Assembly (NCBI RefSeq): GCF_016195855.1
Contig: NZ_JACPYU010000013.1
Span: 1-64,000, forward strand
DNA from: Aquabacterium sp.
GTDB lineage: Bacteria > Pseudomonadota > Gammaproteobacteria > Burkholderiales > Burkholderiaceae_C
Direction: 5' to 3'
Length of the DNA stretch: 64,000 nt
Shown here: positions 1 through 7,985 of the stretch, piece by piece
How the letters are laid out: the number at the start of each line of letters is the position of its first letter
Position numbering within the stretch: position 1 is the stretch's first letter
Position numbers and translations under genes: made by a program
The notes under the pieces: model-generated
The model's database searches: none
Seen by the model: the letters and a program-made list of their open reading frames with translations, nothing else
What the model was told of the DNA's origin: nothing

Positions 1-786
1 CATCAGCATCTGCTTGGAGGTCATGTTGGCGGTTTCCGAGGCGTAGTCCACGTCCATGATGCGGCCCTTGGCGGCATCGGTGTTGGTGCGGATGTTGGCC
101 AGGTTGTTGTAGACGTGGTCCAGGCGGTTGGCATACGCACCCAGCGAGGAGCGGACCTTGCCGACTGAGTCGAGCGCCGTATTGAGCTTGCCGATGGTGG
201 CGTTGGCGGTGGCCGTCAGCTCGGTGCCGGTCCCTGCTGCGGTGTAGTTGGACGAGGCCAAACCGAGGTTGGTGTCCAGCGTGCCCATGTCGGTCGACAG
301 GTCAGCCGACATGGTTTCGGCAGAGCTTGCGCCGATCTGGAAGACCACGGGGCCGGTCCCCAAAGTGCCGCCCTTGAGCAGCTTGGCGCCACCGAATGAG
401 GTGTTGCCCAGGATGTTGCCCAACTCTTGTCCCAGGGCGTCGAATTCGGATTGCATCGCGGTCTTGTCGTTGGCCGTCGAGGTGCCGTTGGCCGCTTCCG
501 TGGCCAGGTCCTTCATGCGGGTCAGGATGTCGGTGACCTCGCCGAAGGCACCTTCAGCCGTCTGCATCATGGAGATGCCGTTTTGCGTGTTGCGCTGGGC
601 CACGGCCATGCCGCGGCTCTGGGCGTTCATGCGGGTGGCGATCTGCAGGCCGGCGGCGTCGTCCATCGCGGAATTCACGCGAAAGCCCGAGCCCAGGCGG
701 GCCATCGACGTGGACAAGGCCTTCTGTGTGGCACCCAGCGAATTCTGGGTGGACAGGGATGCGACGTTGGTTTGCAAGCTGAGCAT
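1..786 (-). CDS. fliC: Flagellin, copy 1 (3' end beyond window)
   Basis: Structural subunit of the flagellar filament, exported by the flagellar type III apparatus. Translation from the ATG at 786 gives MLSLQTNVASLSTQNSLG and the conserved N-terminal D0/D1 helices (VNSAMDDAAGLQIATRM, then AQRNTQNGISMMQTAEGA). The C-terminal D1 helix contains IGKLNTALDSVGKVRSSLGAYANRL. Reading stays open for 262 codons to the window edge; by comparison with copy 2 about 22 residues are missing, so the full protein should be about 284 aa, a short flagellin with almost no variable D2/D3. It lies just downstream of copy 2 on the same strand, and both genes share upstream blocks (TTAATGGCC, GTCGCCTTGTGTG). I could not find a convincing sigma-28 promoter. 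The truncation is only the window boundary. Confidence 0.95.
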   Translation of the reverse strand, partial: MLSLQTNVASLSTQNSLGATQKALSTSMARLGSGFRVNSAMDDAAGLQIATRMNAQSRGMAVAQRNTQNGISMMQTAEGAFGEVTDILTRMKDLATEAANGTSTANDKTAMQSEFDALGQELGNILGNTSFGGAKLLKGGTLGTGPVVFQIGASSAETMSADLSTDMGTLDTNLGLASSNYTAAGTGTELTATANATIGKLNTALDSVGKVRSSLGAYANRLDHVYNNLANIRTNTDAAKGRIMDVDYASETANMTSKQMLM

Positions 787-937
787 GGTGTGGGCTCCTA
801 CTTAGGTGATCTGACTGGGTGATCTGGCATGTCGGGCATCGTCTTTGATGCCCTTGAACACACAAGGCGACGTCAGCGGGGCAAACATTAAGCTGTGGTG
901 GCCATTAATTTCGAGTTGCCGACAGGCAAAAGAAAAA

Positions 938-957
938 GCCAACCCCTGGGGGTTGGC
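938..957 (-). terminator. Rho-independent terminator of flagellin copy 2
   Basis: A perfect 9-bp inverted repeat (GCCAACCCC / GGGGTTGGC) with a 2-base centre. On the minus strand it is followed immediately by TTTTTCTTTT. It lies about 45 bp past the copy 2 stop codon and before the start of copy 1, so the two flagellin genes are probably separate transcription units. Confidence 0.85.
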
Positions 958-963
958 CTGGCC

Positions 964-993
964 GAGTGCGAGCGCGAGTGCGAGTGCGAGTGC
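964..993. repeat. Hexanucleotide tandem repeat, 5 units
   Basis: Five consecutive 6-bp units: four GAGTGC and one GAGCGC. They sit in the 3' untranslated stretch between the flagellin copy 2 stop codon and its terminator. Copy number could vary by slippage, but the repeat is outside the coding sequence and on the wrong side of the gene for promoter spacing effects. Confidence 0.8.
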
Positions 994-1002
994 GATCAGG
1001 GC

Positions 1003-1749
1003 TTATTGCATCAGCGACATCACCATCTGCGACATGCTGTTGCTCTGCTTGAGCATCGAGGTGCTGGCCTGCATCAGCATCTGCTTGGAGGTCATGTTGG
1101 CGGTTTCCGAGGCGTAGTCCACGTCCATGATGCGGCCCTTGGCGGCATCGGTGTTGGTGCGGATGTTGGCCAGGTTGTTGTAGACGTGGTCCAGGCGGTT
1201 GGCATACGTGTAGTTGGCCGTGGCCGCCCCGAGGTCGGTGTCCAGCTGGGTCATGTCAGCCGCCATATTGGCCGTCATGGTTTCAGCCGAACTGGCGCCG
1301 ATCTGGAAGGTGATCGCCCCTGCAAGCGTACCGCCCTTGAGCAGCTTGGCGCCGCCGAACGAGGTGTTGTTCATGATGTTGCCCAACTCTTGCCCCAGCG
1401 CGTCGAATTCAGACTGCATCGCGGTCTGGTCGTTGGCGGTCGAGGTGCCGTTGGCTGCTTCGGTGGCCAGGTCCTTCATGCGGGTCAGGATGTCGGTGAC
1501 TTCGCTGAAGGCGCCTTCGCCTGTCTGCAGCATCGAGATGCCATTTTGCGTGTTGCGCTGGGCCACGGCCATGCCACGGCTCTGGGCGTTCATGCGGGTG
1601 GCGATCTGCAGGCCGGCCGCGTCGTCCATGGCGGAGTTGACGCGGAAGCCGGAGCCCAGGCGGGCCATGGAGGTGGACAAAGCCTTTTGCGTCGCGCCCA
1701 GCGAGTTTTGGGTGGACAGAGAGGCGACGTTGGTTTGCAAGCTGAGCAT
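1003..1749 (-). CDS. fliC: Flagellin, copy 2 (short, internal deletion)
   Basis: Second flagellin, 248 aa, starting at MLSLQTNVASLSTQ and ending MSQMVMSLMQ. It is nearly identical to copy 1 in both terminal regions. Relative to copy 1 it lacks one in-frame block of 105 bp: copy 1 has bases 137-241 where copy 2 joins directly near 1208. The missing 35 residues include the IGKLNTALDSVGKVRSSLGA part of the C-terminal D1 helix, which packs against the N-terminal D1 helix in ordinary flagellins. The reading frame is intact and a strong terminator follows, so the gene is probably expressed. Whether the product still polymerises alone or acts as a minor or altered filament protein cannot be told from sequence. 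Confidence 0.93.
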   Translation of the reverse strand: MLSLQTNVASLSTQNSLGATQKALSTSMARLGSGFRVNSAMDDAAGLQIATRMNAQSRGMAVAQRNTQNGISMLQTGEGAFSEVTDILTRMKDLATEAANGTSTANDQTAMQSEFDALGQELGNIMNNTSFGGAKLLKGGTLAGAITFQIGASSAETMTANMAADMTQLDTDLGAATANYTYANRLDHVYNNLANIRTNTDAAKGRIMDVDYASETANMTSKQMLMQASTSMLKQSNSMSQMVMSLMQ

Positions 1750-1896
1750 GGTGCGGACTCCTTCGTAGCTGATCCGGTGTCTTGGGGACATCGACATCGA
1801 CGCCCTCAACCACACAAGGCGACACTCGGGAGGCGGCCATTAAATCGGGAAGCAAAAATTTTGCTTGCCCCTTTTTGCCTCCTTGTTGCGCCCGCG

Positions 1897-2544
1897 TCAG
1901 ATGGCGATGGGCCTGGCCGATGAGACGGCCTGGCGCGCCATGCTGCCCAGCACCAGGGTATCGAACAGGGCCTTGGCCATGAGCAGGCGCTGTGCGCGCG
2001 CCTGCGGGGCCTCGATGTGCTCGAAACACAGCTTGAAGGTGTGGTCGATGAGGATGGCCAGCATGGGCCTCAATGTGGACTCGGGCAGGGGAGGCAAGGC
2101 CTGGCGCATCTGCAACTCGCGCAACATGTCGTCCTGCAACTGGCTCAACATGCCCTCCACGGCGTCGCGGATGGGCCCGGGCGGGCCGTAGCGTTCGCGC
2201 ATGGCCACAATGAACACGTCCTGATGGGCGAGCGCGAAGTCCAGTGTCCAGCCAACCACGCTGGCCGTCAGTTCGTCCAGCGATGACGCTTCCATGCGGG
2301 CCTGGCGCAGGCCTTCGCGCAGCTGCGTTCCGAAATCGGTCACGATTTCTTCAAGCAGGGCTTCCTGTGAGCTGAAATGCCGGTAAAAGGTGTTGTGGTT
2401 CAAGCCGGCTTCGCGAGCCAACTCGCGCAGCGACACCGCATGCGCACCGCTCAGGCGGCGGGCCAATCGCACGGCCGCGTCCATCAACAGGCGTTTGCCC
2501 TGGGCCATGCGGGGCGGGGGAGGGGCGTGTGAGGCAAGGGGCAT
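1897..2544 (-). CDS. TetR-family transcriptional regulator
   Basis: 215-aa TetR-type repressor. The N-terminal helix-turn-helix is clear (VSLRELAREAGLNHNTFYRHFSS, about residues 37-60), followed by a helical ligand-binding domain of normal length. The ATG at 2544 was chosen because it comes one base after the stop codon of the upstream hydrolase gene; an in-frame ATG at 2571 would overlap that gene more. The tight junction means the two genes are co-transcribed. The perfect palindrome in front of the operon (3490-3505) is the obvious candidate operator, which would make the operon autoregulated. The effector is unknown, but a substrate or product of the neighbouring FAH-family enzyme is a reasonable guess. 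Confidence 0.88.
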   Translation of the reverse strand: MPLASHAPPPPRMAQGKRLLMDAAVRLARRLSGAHAVSLRELAREAGLNHNTFYRHFSSQEALLEEIVTDFGTQLREGLRQARMEASSLDELTASVVGWTLDFALAHQDVFIVAMRERYGPPGPIRDAVEGMLSQLQDDMLRELQMRQALPPLPESTLRPMLAILIDHTFKLCFEHIEAPQARAQRLLMAKALFDTLVLGSMARQAVSSARPIAI

Positions 2545-2545
2545 G

Positions 2546-3457
2546 TCACGCGATCGTGTGCACGATCTCACCGATGGGCTCGATCACCAGGCGCAGCGTG
2601 TCGCCCTTCTTGAGCCAGTGGTTGGTCTCCATGCCACAACCGCCGGGCAGCGTGCCCGACGCAATCAGCTCGCCGGCCTGCAGTTGCTCGCCCCGCGACA
2701 GATGGGCCAGCACCTCACCCGGCGTGTAGCGCATGCCCTTGGTGCTGGTGCGGCTGACGACCTCGCCATTGATCTCGACGTGGGCCTGCAATTGATCTAC
2801 CCGAGGCAGGATCTCGTCGGCCGTGACCAGGGTGGTCGACATGCTGCTGAGAAAGTGCTTGGACTTTTGCGGGCCCAGGCCGGACTGCATCTCTTCACGC
2901 TGTACATCGCGCGCGGAAAAATCATTGACCACCACGAAGGCGCCAATGGCCGCTTCGGCCTCGGCTGGTGTCGCATTGAACAGGGGCTTGGACAGCACCC
3001 AGCCCAGCTCCAGCTCGTAGTCCAGCGCCCGGGTGTAGTCCGGCGGTGTCACCGGTGTGCCGCTGGGCACCATGGTCAAGTGGTTGCCGAAGTAGTAGAT
3101 GGGTTGCTGGCGCCAGAGGCGATGCGGCCGGTAAGCCGGGAAGGGCTGATGGGTCAGGCGCTCGAACAGCCGGGTGACCTGGTAGCTGCCAGGCAGGAAG
3201 CGGCGCGCATACCCTCGCGAGGATTGCACCCAGTGCTGCTCGAACAGCATGCAGTCCCGAAAGGACAGGGGCTGAAACGGCAGACAGGGTTGCACTCCTG
3301 GTTGCCAGACCGGCAGCTTGAGCAACCAGTCCAGACCTGCCTGAGCCAGCTCCGCGCCTGTGCAGTCGACCCAATCGGCGCCTTGCGCACGTTGCCACGA
3401 TGGCTGACCGGGGGAGGGGGGAGTCGAGGCCTTGGCAGGCAGGCGGCGCAGCTTCAT
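2546..3457 (-). CDS. Fumarylacetoacetate hydrolase family protein
   Basis: 303-aa enzyme of the FAH superfamily, whose members hydrolyse or decarboxylate 2-keto or diketo acids in aromatic degradation using a divalent metal. Visible family features are the acidic metal-binding stretch ALDYELELGWVL, the VVNDFSARDVQ segment, KHFLSSMSTTLVTADE, and the C-terminal GTLPGGCGMETNHWLKKGD loop. The start at 3457 (MKLRRLPAKAS) was chosen over the ATG at 3514 because the latter lies upstream of the operator palindrome and adds an unrelated tail. It is the first gene of a two-gene operon with the TetR regulator downstream. The substrate cannot be named; tyrosine or homogentisate pathway partners are not nearby. 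Confidence 0.87.
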   Translation of the reverse strand: MKLRRLPAKASTPPSPGQPSWQRAQGADWVDCTGAELAQAGLDWLLKLPVWQPGVQPCLPFQPLSFRDCMLFEQHWVQSSRGYARRFLPGSYQVTRLFERLTHQPFPAYRPHRLWRQQPIYYFGNHLTMVPSGTPVTPPDYTRALDYELELGWVLSKPLFNATPAEAEAAIGAFVVVNDFSARDVQREEMQSGLGPQKSKHFLSSMSTTLVTADEILPRVDQLQAHVEINGEVVSRTSTKGMRYTPGEVLAHLSRGEQLQAGELIASGTLPGGCGMETNHWLKKGDTLRLVIEPIGEIVHTIA

Positions 3458-3470
3458 GGTGCTCGGTGAG

Positions 3471-3505
3471 GTATCCAGATGGCTGCAATGTATCCATATG
3501 GATAC
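3471..3505. promoter_or_regulatory. Paired operator in front of the FAH-tetR operon
   Basis: Bases 3490-3505 form a perfect 16-bp palindrome, GTATCCATATGGATAC. Bases 3471-3482 carry a second, degenerate copy of the left half (GTATCCAGATGG), 19 bp away start to start. The pair lies 14-48 bp upstream of the hydrolase ATG on the minus strand, where a repressor would block transcription. The size and symmetry suit a TetR dimer, and the only TetR gene nearby is the second gene of this operon. The binding assignment is inference. Confidence 0.72.
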
Positions 3506-3701
3506 TTTTGTCAACCCAAGAGGCCTGTCAATCTGGGGGGAAGGATGGGGCAGCGGCGCGACACAAGGGGTGTCCGGGTTTGCCGTGCCTTACCATTGGC
3601 GCCAAGCTCAACAAATAAACAAGGGAAGTCGCAAGCGAGGGCATGGCGGGCATAGATGTCGCATGCACTCGGGGCAGGCCCTTTCCTCCGTTTTCCATAC
3701 G

Positions 3702-4631
3702 ATGAAACGTCTTTCTGCCCGGCTTGTGGTGATGCTTTCCTGCGCGCTTGCAGGCGCGGGTGCGTCGCATGCGCGTGAGCGCGCGGCCACCATCACCATC
3801 CTGGACGGCCAGGCCACGCTCATCCACGCCGCAACCCGGCTGCTGGCGAAAGAAGGCGCCGCCATCGAGGCGGAAGACATCATCGAGACCTCGTCAAGCG
3901 GCGCCCTGATGCGCCTTGAATTCGACGGTGGTGGCACGCTGGACCTCGGCCCCGCCAGCCGCGTGATGATCCGGCCCCAACTGGCTTCGGCCGGCAACGG
4001 CGTGCTGGTCTATGTGCTGGAAGGCTGGGCCAAGCTGTCGCTGGACAAACCCGGCGAGCAAGGGCCCGTGCTGCTGGCCTGCGCCCCGCTGGACGTGACC
4101 GGGCTGGCGCGTGACCTGGTGGTGCACGTCAAGGGCATGGAGGCCGAGCTGTTTGCCGAATCCGCCCAGGTGCAGACCCTGGTGATGAACAAGGCCGGCA
4201 AACCCGAGCCCACCAAGGTCGACAAGGGCGCCTTCCTGGCCCGGCGCGCGGATGGCACGGTCAGCGTGACGCCCAGGCCCGTGCCCGCCTTCATCCAGGC
4301 CGTGCCGCGCGCCTTCATGGACACGCTGCCGTCTCGCCTGGCCCTGTTCAAAGGCAAGGACATCAAGCTCGATGCCGGCGGCAAGCTGAGCTATGACGAC
4401 ACCCAGGCCTGGCTCAATGCCGAACCCCGCATGCGCACGCGCTTCCTGGCACGCTGGAAGCCGCTGGCGCAGGACGAGCCTTTCCGCCGCGCGCTGGTGG
4501 CGCAGATGGCCCTGCATCCCGAGTGGCACAAAGTGCTGTTTCCCCCTCAGCCGGCCGGTCAACTGGCGAGCCAGCCTGGCCGCAAGCCTGCCCCGCATCC
4601 TGTGATCTCTTCCGAGGCTCTCAAACCATGA
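3702..4631 (+). CDS. Secreted FecR-like domain protein
   Basis: 309-aa protein with a signal peptide (MKRLSARLVVMLSCALAGAGASHA). A FecR-type beta-rich domain follows (about residues 27-150: ITILDGQATLIHAATRLLAK, GGGTLDLGPASRVMI, VLVYVLEGWAKLSL). The C-terminal half is less characterised and ends in a Pro-rich tail. FecR-type domains normally sit in the periplasm and pass signals or bind partners. The start at 3702 is set by the signal peptide; the longer reading frame from 3432 has no homologous character. The stop overlaps the next ATG as ATGA, so translation is coupled to the heme/HAMP protein. An accessory role in that sensor is inferred from this arrangement. Confidence 0.8.
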   Translation: MKRLSARLVVMLSCALAGAGASHARERAATITILDGQATLIHAATRLLAKEGAAIEAEDIIETSSSGALMRLEFDGGGTLDLGPASRVMIRPQLASAGNGVLVYVLEGWAKLSLDKPGEQGPVLLACAPLDVTGLARDLVVHVKGMEAELFAESAQVQTLVMNKAGKPEPTKVDKGAFLARRADGTVSVTPRPVPAFIQAVPRAFMDTLPSRLALFKGKDIKLDAGGKLSYDDTQAWLNAEPRMRTRFLARWKPLAQDEPFRRALVAQMALHPEWHKVLFPPQPAGQLASQPGRKPAPHPVISSEALKP

Positions 4632-5500
4632 AGCTCATCCTCAAGTTCAACCTGGCCTTCCTGGTGGTCTTCCTGATCGGCCTGGCGGTGTCGGGTTATG
4701 CCGCCCGTGACCTGCTGCAAAACAATGCCGAACACGAGGTGCTGGACACCGCCGGCCTGCTGATCCAGAAGGCCGAGGCCGTGCGCAACTACACGGCCCA
4801 GCAGGTGGCCCCGCTGCTGCAGACGCAGATGAAGTACACCTTCCTGCCGCAGTCGGTGCCCTCGTTCGCGGCCATCGAGGTGCTCAAGGGCCTGACCCAG
4901 AAGTTTCCTGAGTTCACCTACAAGGCGGCCATGCTCAACCCGACCAACCCGCGCGACCGGGCGTCCGACTGGGAGGCCGATCTGGTCACCCATTTCAAGC
5001 AGAACCCCGATGCCAAGGAGATCGTGGGCCAGCGTGACACACCGGCTGGCCGCGCCCTCTACATCGCGCGCCCCATCCGCCTGAGCAACCCGGCCTGCCT
5101 GCAGTGCCACAGCACCCCGACAGCCGCCCCCGCCACCATGATCGAGAAGTACGGCCCTGCCAACGGCTTTGGCTGGAACCTCAACGAAACCCTGGGCGTG
5201 CAGGTGGTGTCCGTGCCCCTGTCCTTGCCGCTGGCGCGCGCCGACAAGGCCTGGTGGACGGTGATGGCCATGCTCACCGGCGTGTTCGTGGTGATCGGCC
5301 TGACACTCAACCTCATGCTCTGGAAGCTGGTGATCCAGCCGGTGACACGCCTGTCTGCCCTGGCTGACCGCGTGAGCATGGGCGAGATGGAAGCGCCTGA
5401 ATTCAGCGCGCCGGCCAAGGATGAAATCGGGGTGCTGTCCGACTCCTTCTCGCGCATGCGCAAGAGCCTGCAGCACGCCATGAAGTTGCTGGAGGGCTGA
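4628..5500 (+). CDS. Periplasmic c-type heme sensor with HAMP (DUF3365/Tll0287-like)
   Basis: 290-aa membrane protein: N-terminal transmembrane segment (residues about 5-25), a periplasmic DUF3365/Tll0287-like domain containing a c-type heme attachment motif CLQCH at residues 157-161, a second transmembrane segment (about 215-240) and a cytoplasmic HAMP domain (VIQPVTRLSALADRVSMGEME). It ends shortly after HAMP, with no kinase, cyclase or methyl-accepting domain of its own. It therefore looks like the sensing half of a split receptor that detects redox state, NO, oxygen or a small ligand at heme. The ATG at 4628 overlaps the upstream stop, and the kinase gene begins 4 bp downstream. Signalling to that kinase is inferred. 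Confidence 0.82.
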   Translation: MKLILKFNLAFLVVFLIGLAVSGYAARDLLQNNAEHEVLDTAGLLIQKAEAVRNYTAQQVAPLLQTQMKYTFLPQSVPSFAAIEVLKGLTQKFPEFTYKAAMLNPTNPRDRASDWEADLVTHFKQNPDAKEIVGQRDTPAGRALYIARPIRLSNPACLQCHSTPTAAPATMIEKYGPANGFGWNLNETLGVQVVSVPLSLPLARADKAWWTVMAMLTGVFVVIGLTLNLMLWKLVIQPVTRLSALADRVSMGEMEAPEFSAPAKDEIGVLSDSFSRMRKSLQHAMKLLEG

Positions 5501-5504
5501 GGCC

Positions 5505-7016
5505 GTGTCCAATCATCCAACCCAGCTAGGGAAGTACGCCATCGACGGTGTGCTGGGTTCCGGTGCCATGGGGGTGGTCTATCTGGCCACCGACCCCATG
5601 ATCCAGCGTCGCGTGGCGCTCAAGACCATCCAGCGCTCATTGGTGGATGGCGACGTGTCCGGCTCGTCGATCGCCGCGCGTTTTCGCAATGAAGCCCAGG
5701 CAGCAGGGCGGCTCACGCACCCGGGCATCGTGTCCATCTACGAATACGGTGAGGACGGGGACACCGCCTTCATCGCCATGGAGTACGTGGAAGGGCAGGA
5801 CCTGGCCAAGCTGCTGGGGGCCAACCCCATCATCTCCGAGCCCATGCTGCTGCAGGTGATGGACCAGTTGCTGGCCGCGCTGCAATATGCCCATGAACAC
5901 GGCGTGTGGCACCGCGACATCAAGCCCGCCAACCTGATCCTGACCCAGTCGGGCCAGTTGAAGGTGATGGACTTCGGCATCGCCCGCATCCGCGATGCCG
6001 GCATCACGCAGGTCACCTCCACCATCGGCACGCACGGCTACATGGCGCCCGAGCAATACCGCGGCCAGGACTTCGACCACCGGGTGGACATCTTTGCCTC
6101 CGGTGTGCTGCTGTATCGCCTGTTGACTGGCGAGTCGGCGTTTTCAGGTGCCCCTGAGGCCATCATGTACCGCGTGCTGCACATGACCCCGCCGGCACCC
6201 AGCACGGTCGGGCGCGTCAAGCGCACCATCGAGCTGGATTCGGTGGTGTCCAAGGCCCTGGCCAAGGACGCGGCCGAGCGCTACCAGACCGCCGCGGCCT
6301 TCCGTGAAGCACTGCGCCTGCATGCCGGCAAAACCTCACAAGGCAACCCCGTGATCGCATCCGTACTGCATGGCGACGAAACCGTGGTGGACCCGCAGGC
6401 CGCGCAGTTGTTGCGCAACGCCGCGTTGGCTGCCTCCGCCACCTCCCCGGGCAGCAACTGGGATGCCAGCATGCTCACCACCCTGGAGCGCGCCCTGGCC
6501 AGCTTTGTCGGGCCACTGGCCAAGATGCTGGTCAAGCAGGCGGCCGCCAAAAGCGTGGACTACAACACCCTGGTGGGCGCGGTGGCGCAGCATCTGCAGT
6601 CAGACGATGAGCGGGCCCAGTTCATGGCCAAGATCATCAAGACCGGCACGATGGGCTCGGTGGTGCAGCGCACGGGGCCTGGTTCGTCCGGCGTGTCGCA
6701 AGCGGGCACCTCACCCAGCATGGGCACGGCCGGTGGCACCGGGCCCACTGGTGCAGCGGGCACGGCCGGTACGGCTGGTACGGGCGGGTCTGCCGCCCAG
6801 CAGGCGCTCACGCCCGGGTTTGTGGCCCACGCCACCCGCGTGCTGGCCTCGCACATGGGGCCGCTGGCCAAGGTCATCGTCAAGAAGGCCGAAGCCCAGG
6901 CTGGCAACGCCCAGCAGTTCATCGACCTGCTGGTGCAGCACTGCGCCGATGGCGTTGACCGTGACCGCCTGCAGCAAGAGCTCAAGAAGGGGTTGGGCCC
7001 TCAGACGGGCGCCTGA
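5505..7016 (+). CDS. Ser/Thr protein kinase with duplicated C-terminal repeat
   Basis: 503-aa Hanks-type kinase starting with GTG. The Gly-rich loop is GVLGSGAMGVVYLA, the ATP-binding lysine is Lys40 (VALK), the catalytic loop HRDIKPAN has Asp138, DFG is present (VMDFGIARI), and the APE-like motif is MAPEQY. After the catalytic domain (about residues 8-275) come two related segments of about 55 residues: ALASFVGPLAKMLVKQAA near 330 and VLASHMGPLAKVIVKKAE near 445. A Gly/Thr/Ala-rich linker (about 390-430) separates them. No transmembrane helix is seen, so the kinase is cytosolic. It is the last gene of the FecR-like / heme-HAMP / kinase operon, and its 3' end overlaps cbbR by 16 bp in convergent orientation. 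Confidence 0.9.
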   Translation: MSNHPTQLGKYAIDGVLGSGAMGVVYLATDPMIQRRVALKTIQRSLVDGDVSGSSIAARFRNEAQAAGRLTHPGIVSIYEYGEDGDTAFIAMEYVEGQDLAKLLGANPIISEPMLLQVMDQLLAALQYAHEHGVWHRDIKPANLILTQSGQLKVMDFGIARIRDAGITQVTSTIGTHGYMAPEQYRGQDFDHRVDIFASGVLLYRLLTGESAFSGAPEAIMYRVLHMTPPAPSTVGRVKRTIELDSVVSKALAKDAAERYQTAAAFREALRLHAGKTSQGNPVIASVLHGDETVVDPQAAQLLRNAALAASATSPGSNWDASMLTTLERALASFVGPLAKMLVKQAAAKSVDYNTLVGAVAQHLQSDDERAQFMAKIIKTGTMGSVVQRTGPGSSGVSQAGTSPSMGTAGGTGPTGAAGTAGTAGTGGSAAQQALTPGFVAHATRVLASHMGPLAKVIVKKAEAQAGNAQQFIDLLVQHCADGVDRDRLQQELKKGLGPQTGA

Positions 7017-7948
7017 TCCAGCAGATTCGGCTGCTTGCTTTGCTCGGCGATGAGGTCTTCGCCATGCTCCAGCAAGAGGTAGCGGAAGGCCTCTGCCGCC
7101 GGTGACAGCACCTTGGACGCCTGGTGCACCAGGTTCCAGGTGCGCACGATGGGCGTGCCCTCAAAATCAACCAGGTGCAACTGCCCGGTGCGCAACTCCG
7201 CGGCCACCGCGTGCAGCGACAAGAAGCCGATCCCCAGCCCTGCCATGACCGAGGCCTTGACGGTTTCATTGCTGGGGATCTCCATGGCAATGCGTGGCGC
7301 CAGCCGGTGTTCGCGCAGGTAGTTGTCCAGCGTGTGCCGCACCTCCGACCCCAACTCCCGCGCCACCAGGGGGTAGTGCACCAGCGCATCCAGCGGCGGG
7401 TGGCCCACGCCCAGCAAAGGGTGCCCCGGCGGGCAGACAAACACCATCGGGTGGCCGGCAAAGGGCTCGGAGCGCAGGGCGTATTCCTTGGGCGGGCGGC
7501 CCATCACAGCCAGGTCGATCTCGTTGCTGTGTAGCCGATCGATCAATTTGGTCAGGTCTCTGGTTACATCCAGACGCACTTCGACCCCTTCATGCTCGGC
7601 CTGGAAGCGGGCCAGCAACTGCGGCAGGAAGTAGCCCGCCGTGCTGATCAGCCCGATGGTCAGCACCCCTGTCTCGACCCGTTTGAAACGGTTCATGACG
7701 TTCTCGGCATCCTTGAGGGTGGACAGCAGGCGTTTGGCATAGACGAGGAAGTACTCCCCAGCCATCGTGAGCTGGATCTGGCGGCCCTGGCGTTCAAACA
7801 GCGGCAGGCCCACGTGGCCTTCCAGCTCCTTGACCTGCATGGTCACGGCAGGCGGCGTGAGGTGCAGTGCCTCGGCCGCGCGGCTGAAGCTCAACTGCCT
7901 CGCCACCTCCGTGAACACCCTTATTTGCCGAAAAGTCACGCTCTTCAT
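7001..7948 (-). CDS. cbbR: LysR-type regulator of the cbb operon, CbbR
   Basis: 315-aa LysR regulator with an N-terminal winged helix (FRQIRVFTEVARQLSFSRAAEALHLTPPAVTMQVKELE) and a periplasmic-binding-protein-like effector domain (about residues 90-295). The sequence matches CbbR in style (SFSRAAEALHLTPPAVTMQ, STAGYFLPQLLARF, ELGSEVRHTLDNYL). It is divergent from cbbL with a 112-bp shared intergenic region, the standard arrangement in which CbbR activates the Calvin operon in response to metabolites such as RuBP or NADPH. Its 3' end overlaps the kinase gene. Confidence 0.93.
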   Translation of the reverse strand: MKSVTFRQIRVFTEVARQLSFSRAAEALHLTPPAVTMQVKELEGHVGLPLFERQGRQIQLTMAGEYFLVYAKRLLSTLKDAENVMNRFKRVETGVLTIGLISTAGYFLPQLLARFQAEHEGVEVRLDVTRDLTKLIDRLHSNEIDLAVMGRPPKEYALRSEPFAGHPMVFVCPPGHPLLGVGHPPLDALVHYPLVARELGSEVRHTLDNYLREHRLAPRIAMEIPSNETVKASVMAGLGIGFLSLHAVAAELRTGQLHLVDFEGTPIVRTWNLVHQASKVLSPAAEAFRYLLLEHGEDLIAEQSKQPNLLDQAPV

Positions 7949-7985
7949 TCAGTCATTCCTTAACTGATGGATAACTATTTTTGAA

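Noticed and set aside
1-786. Flagellin copy 1 as a truncated pseudogene
   Set aside because: The missing C-terminus is explained by the window edge; the visible frame is uninterrupted.
800-930. Sigma-28 or sigma-54 promoters upstream of the flagellin genes
   Set aside because: No pair of elements with correct spacing; only conserved blocks shared by both copies were seen.
895-1923. Plus-strand frame crossing flagellin copy 2 and the intergenic regions
   Set aside because: It runs across a terminator, a tandem repeat and an antisense gene; translation is low-complexity and no start signal is present.
6700-6810. Coding repeat in the kinase linker as a tandem-repeat locus
   Set aside because: The Gly/Thr/Ala codons are similar but not regular repeats; ordinary low-complexity linker.
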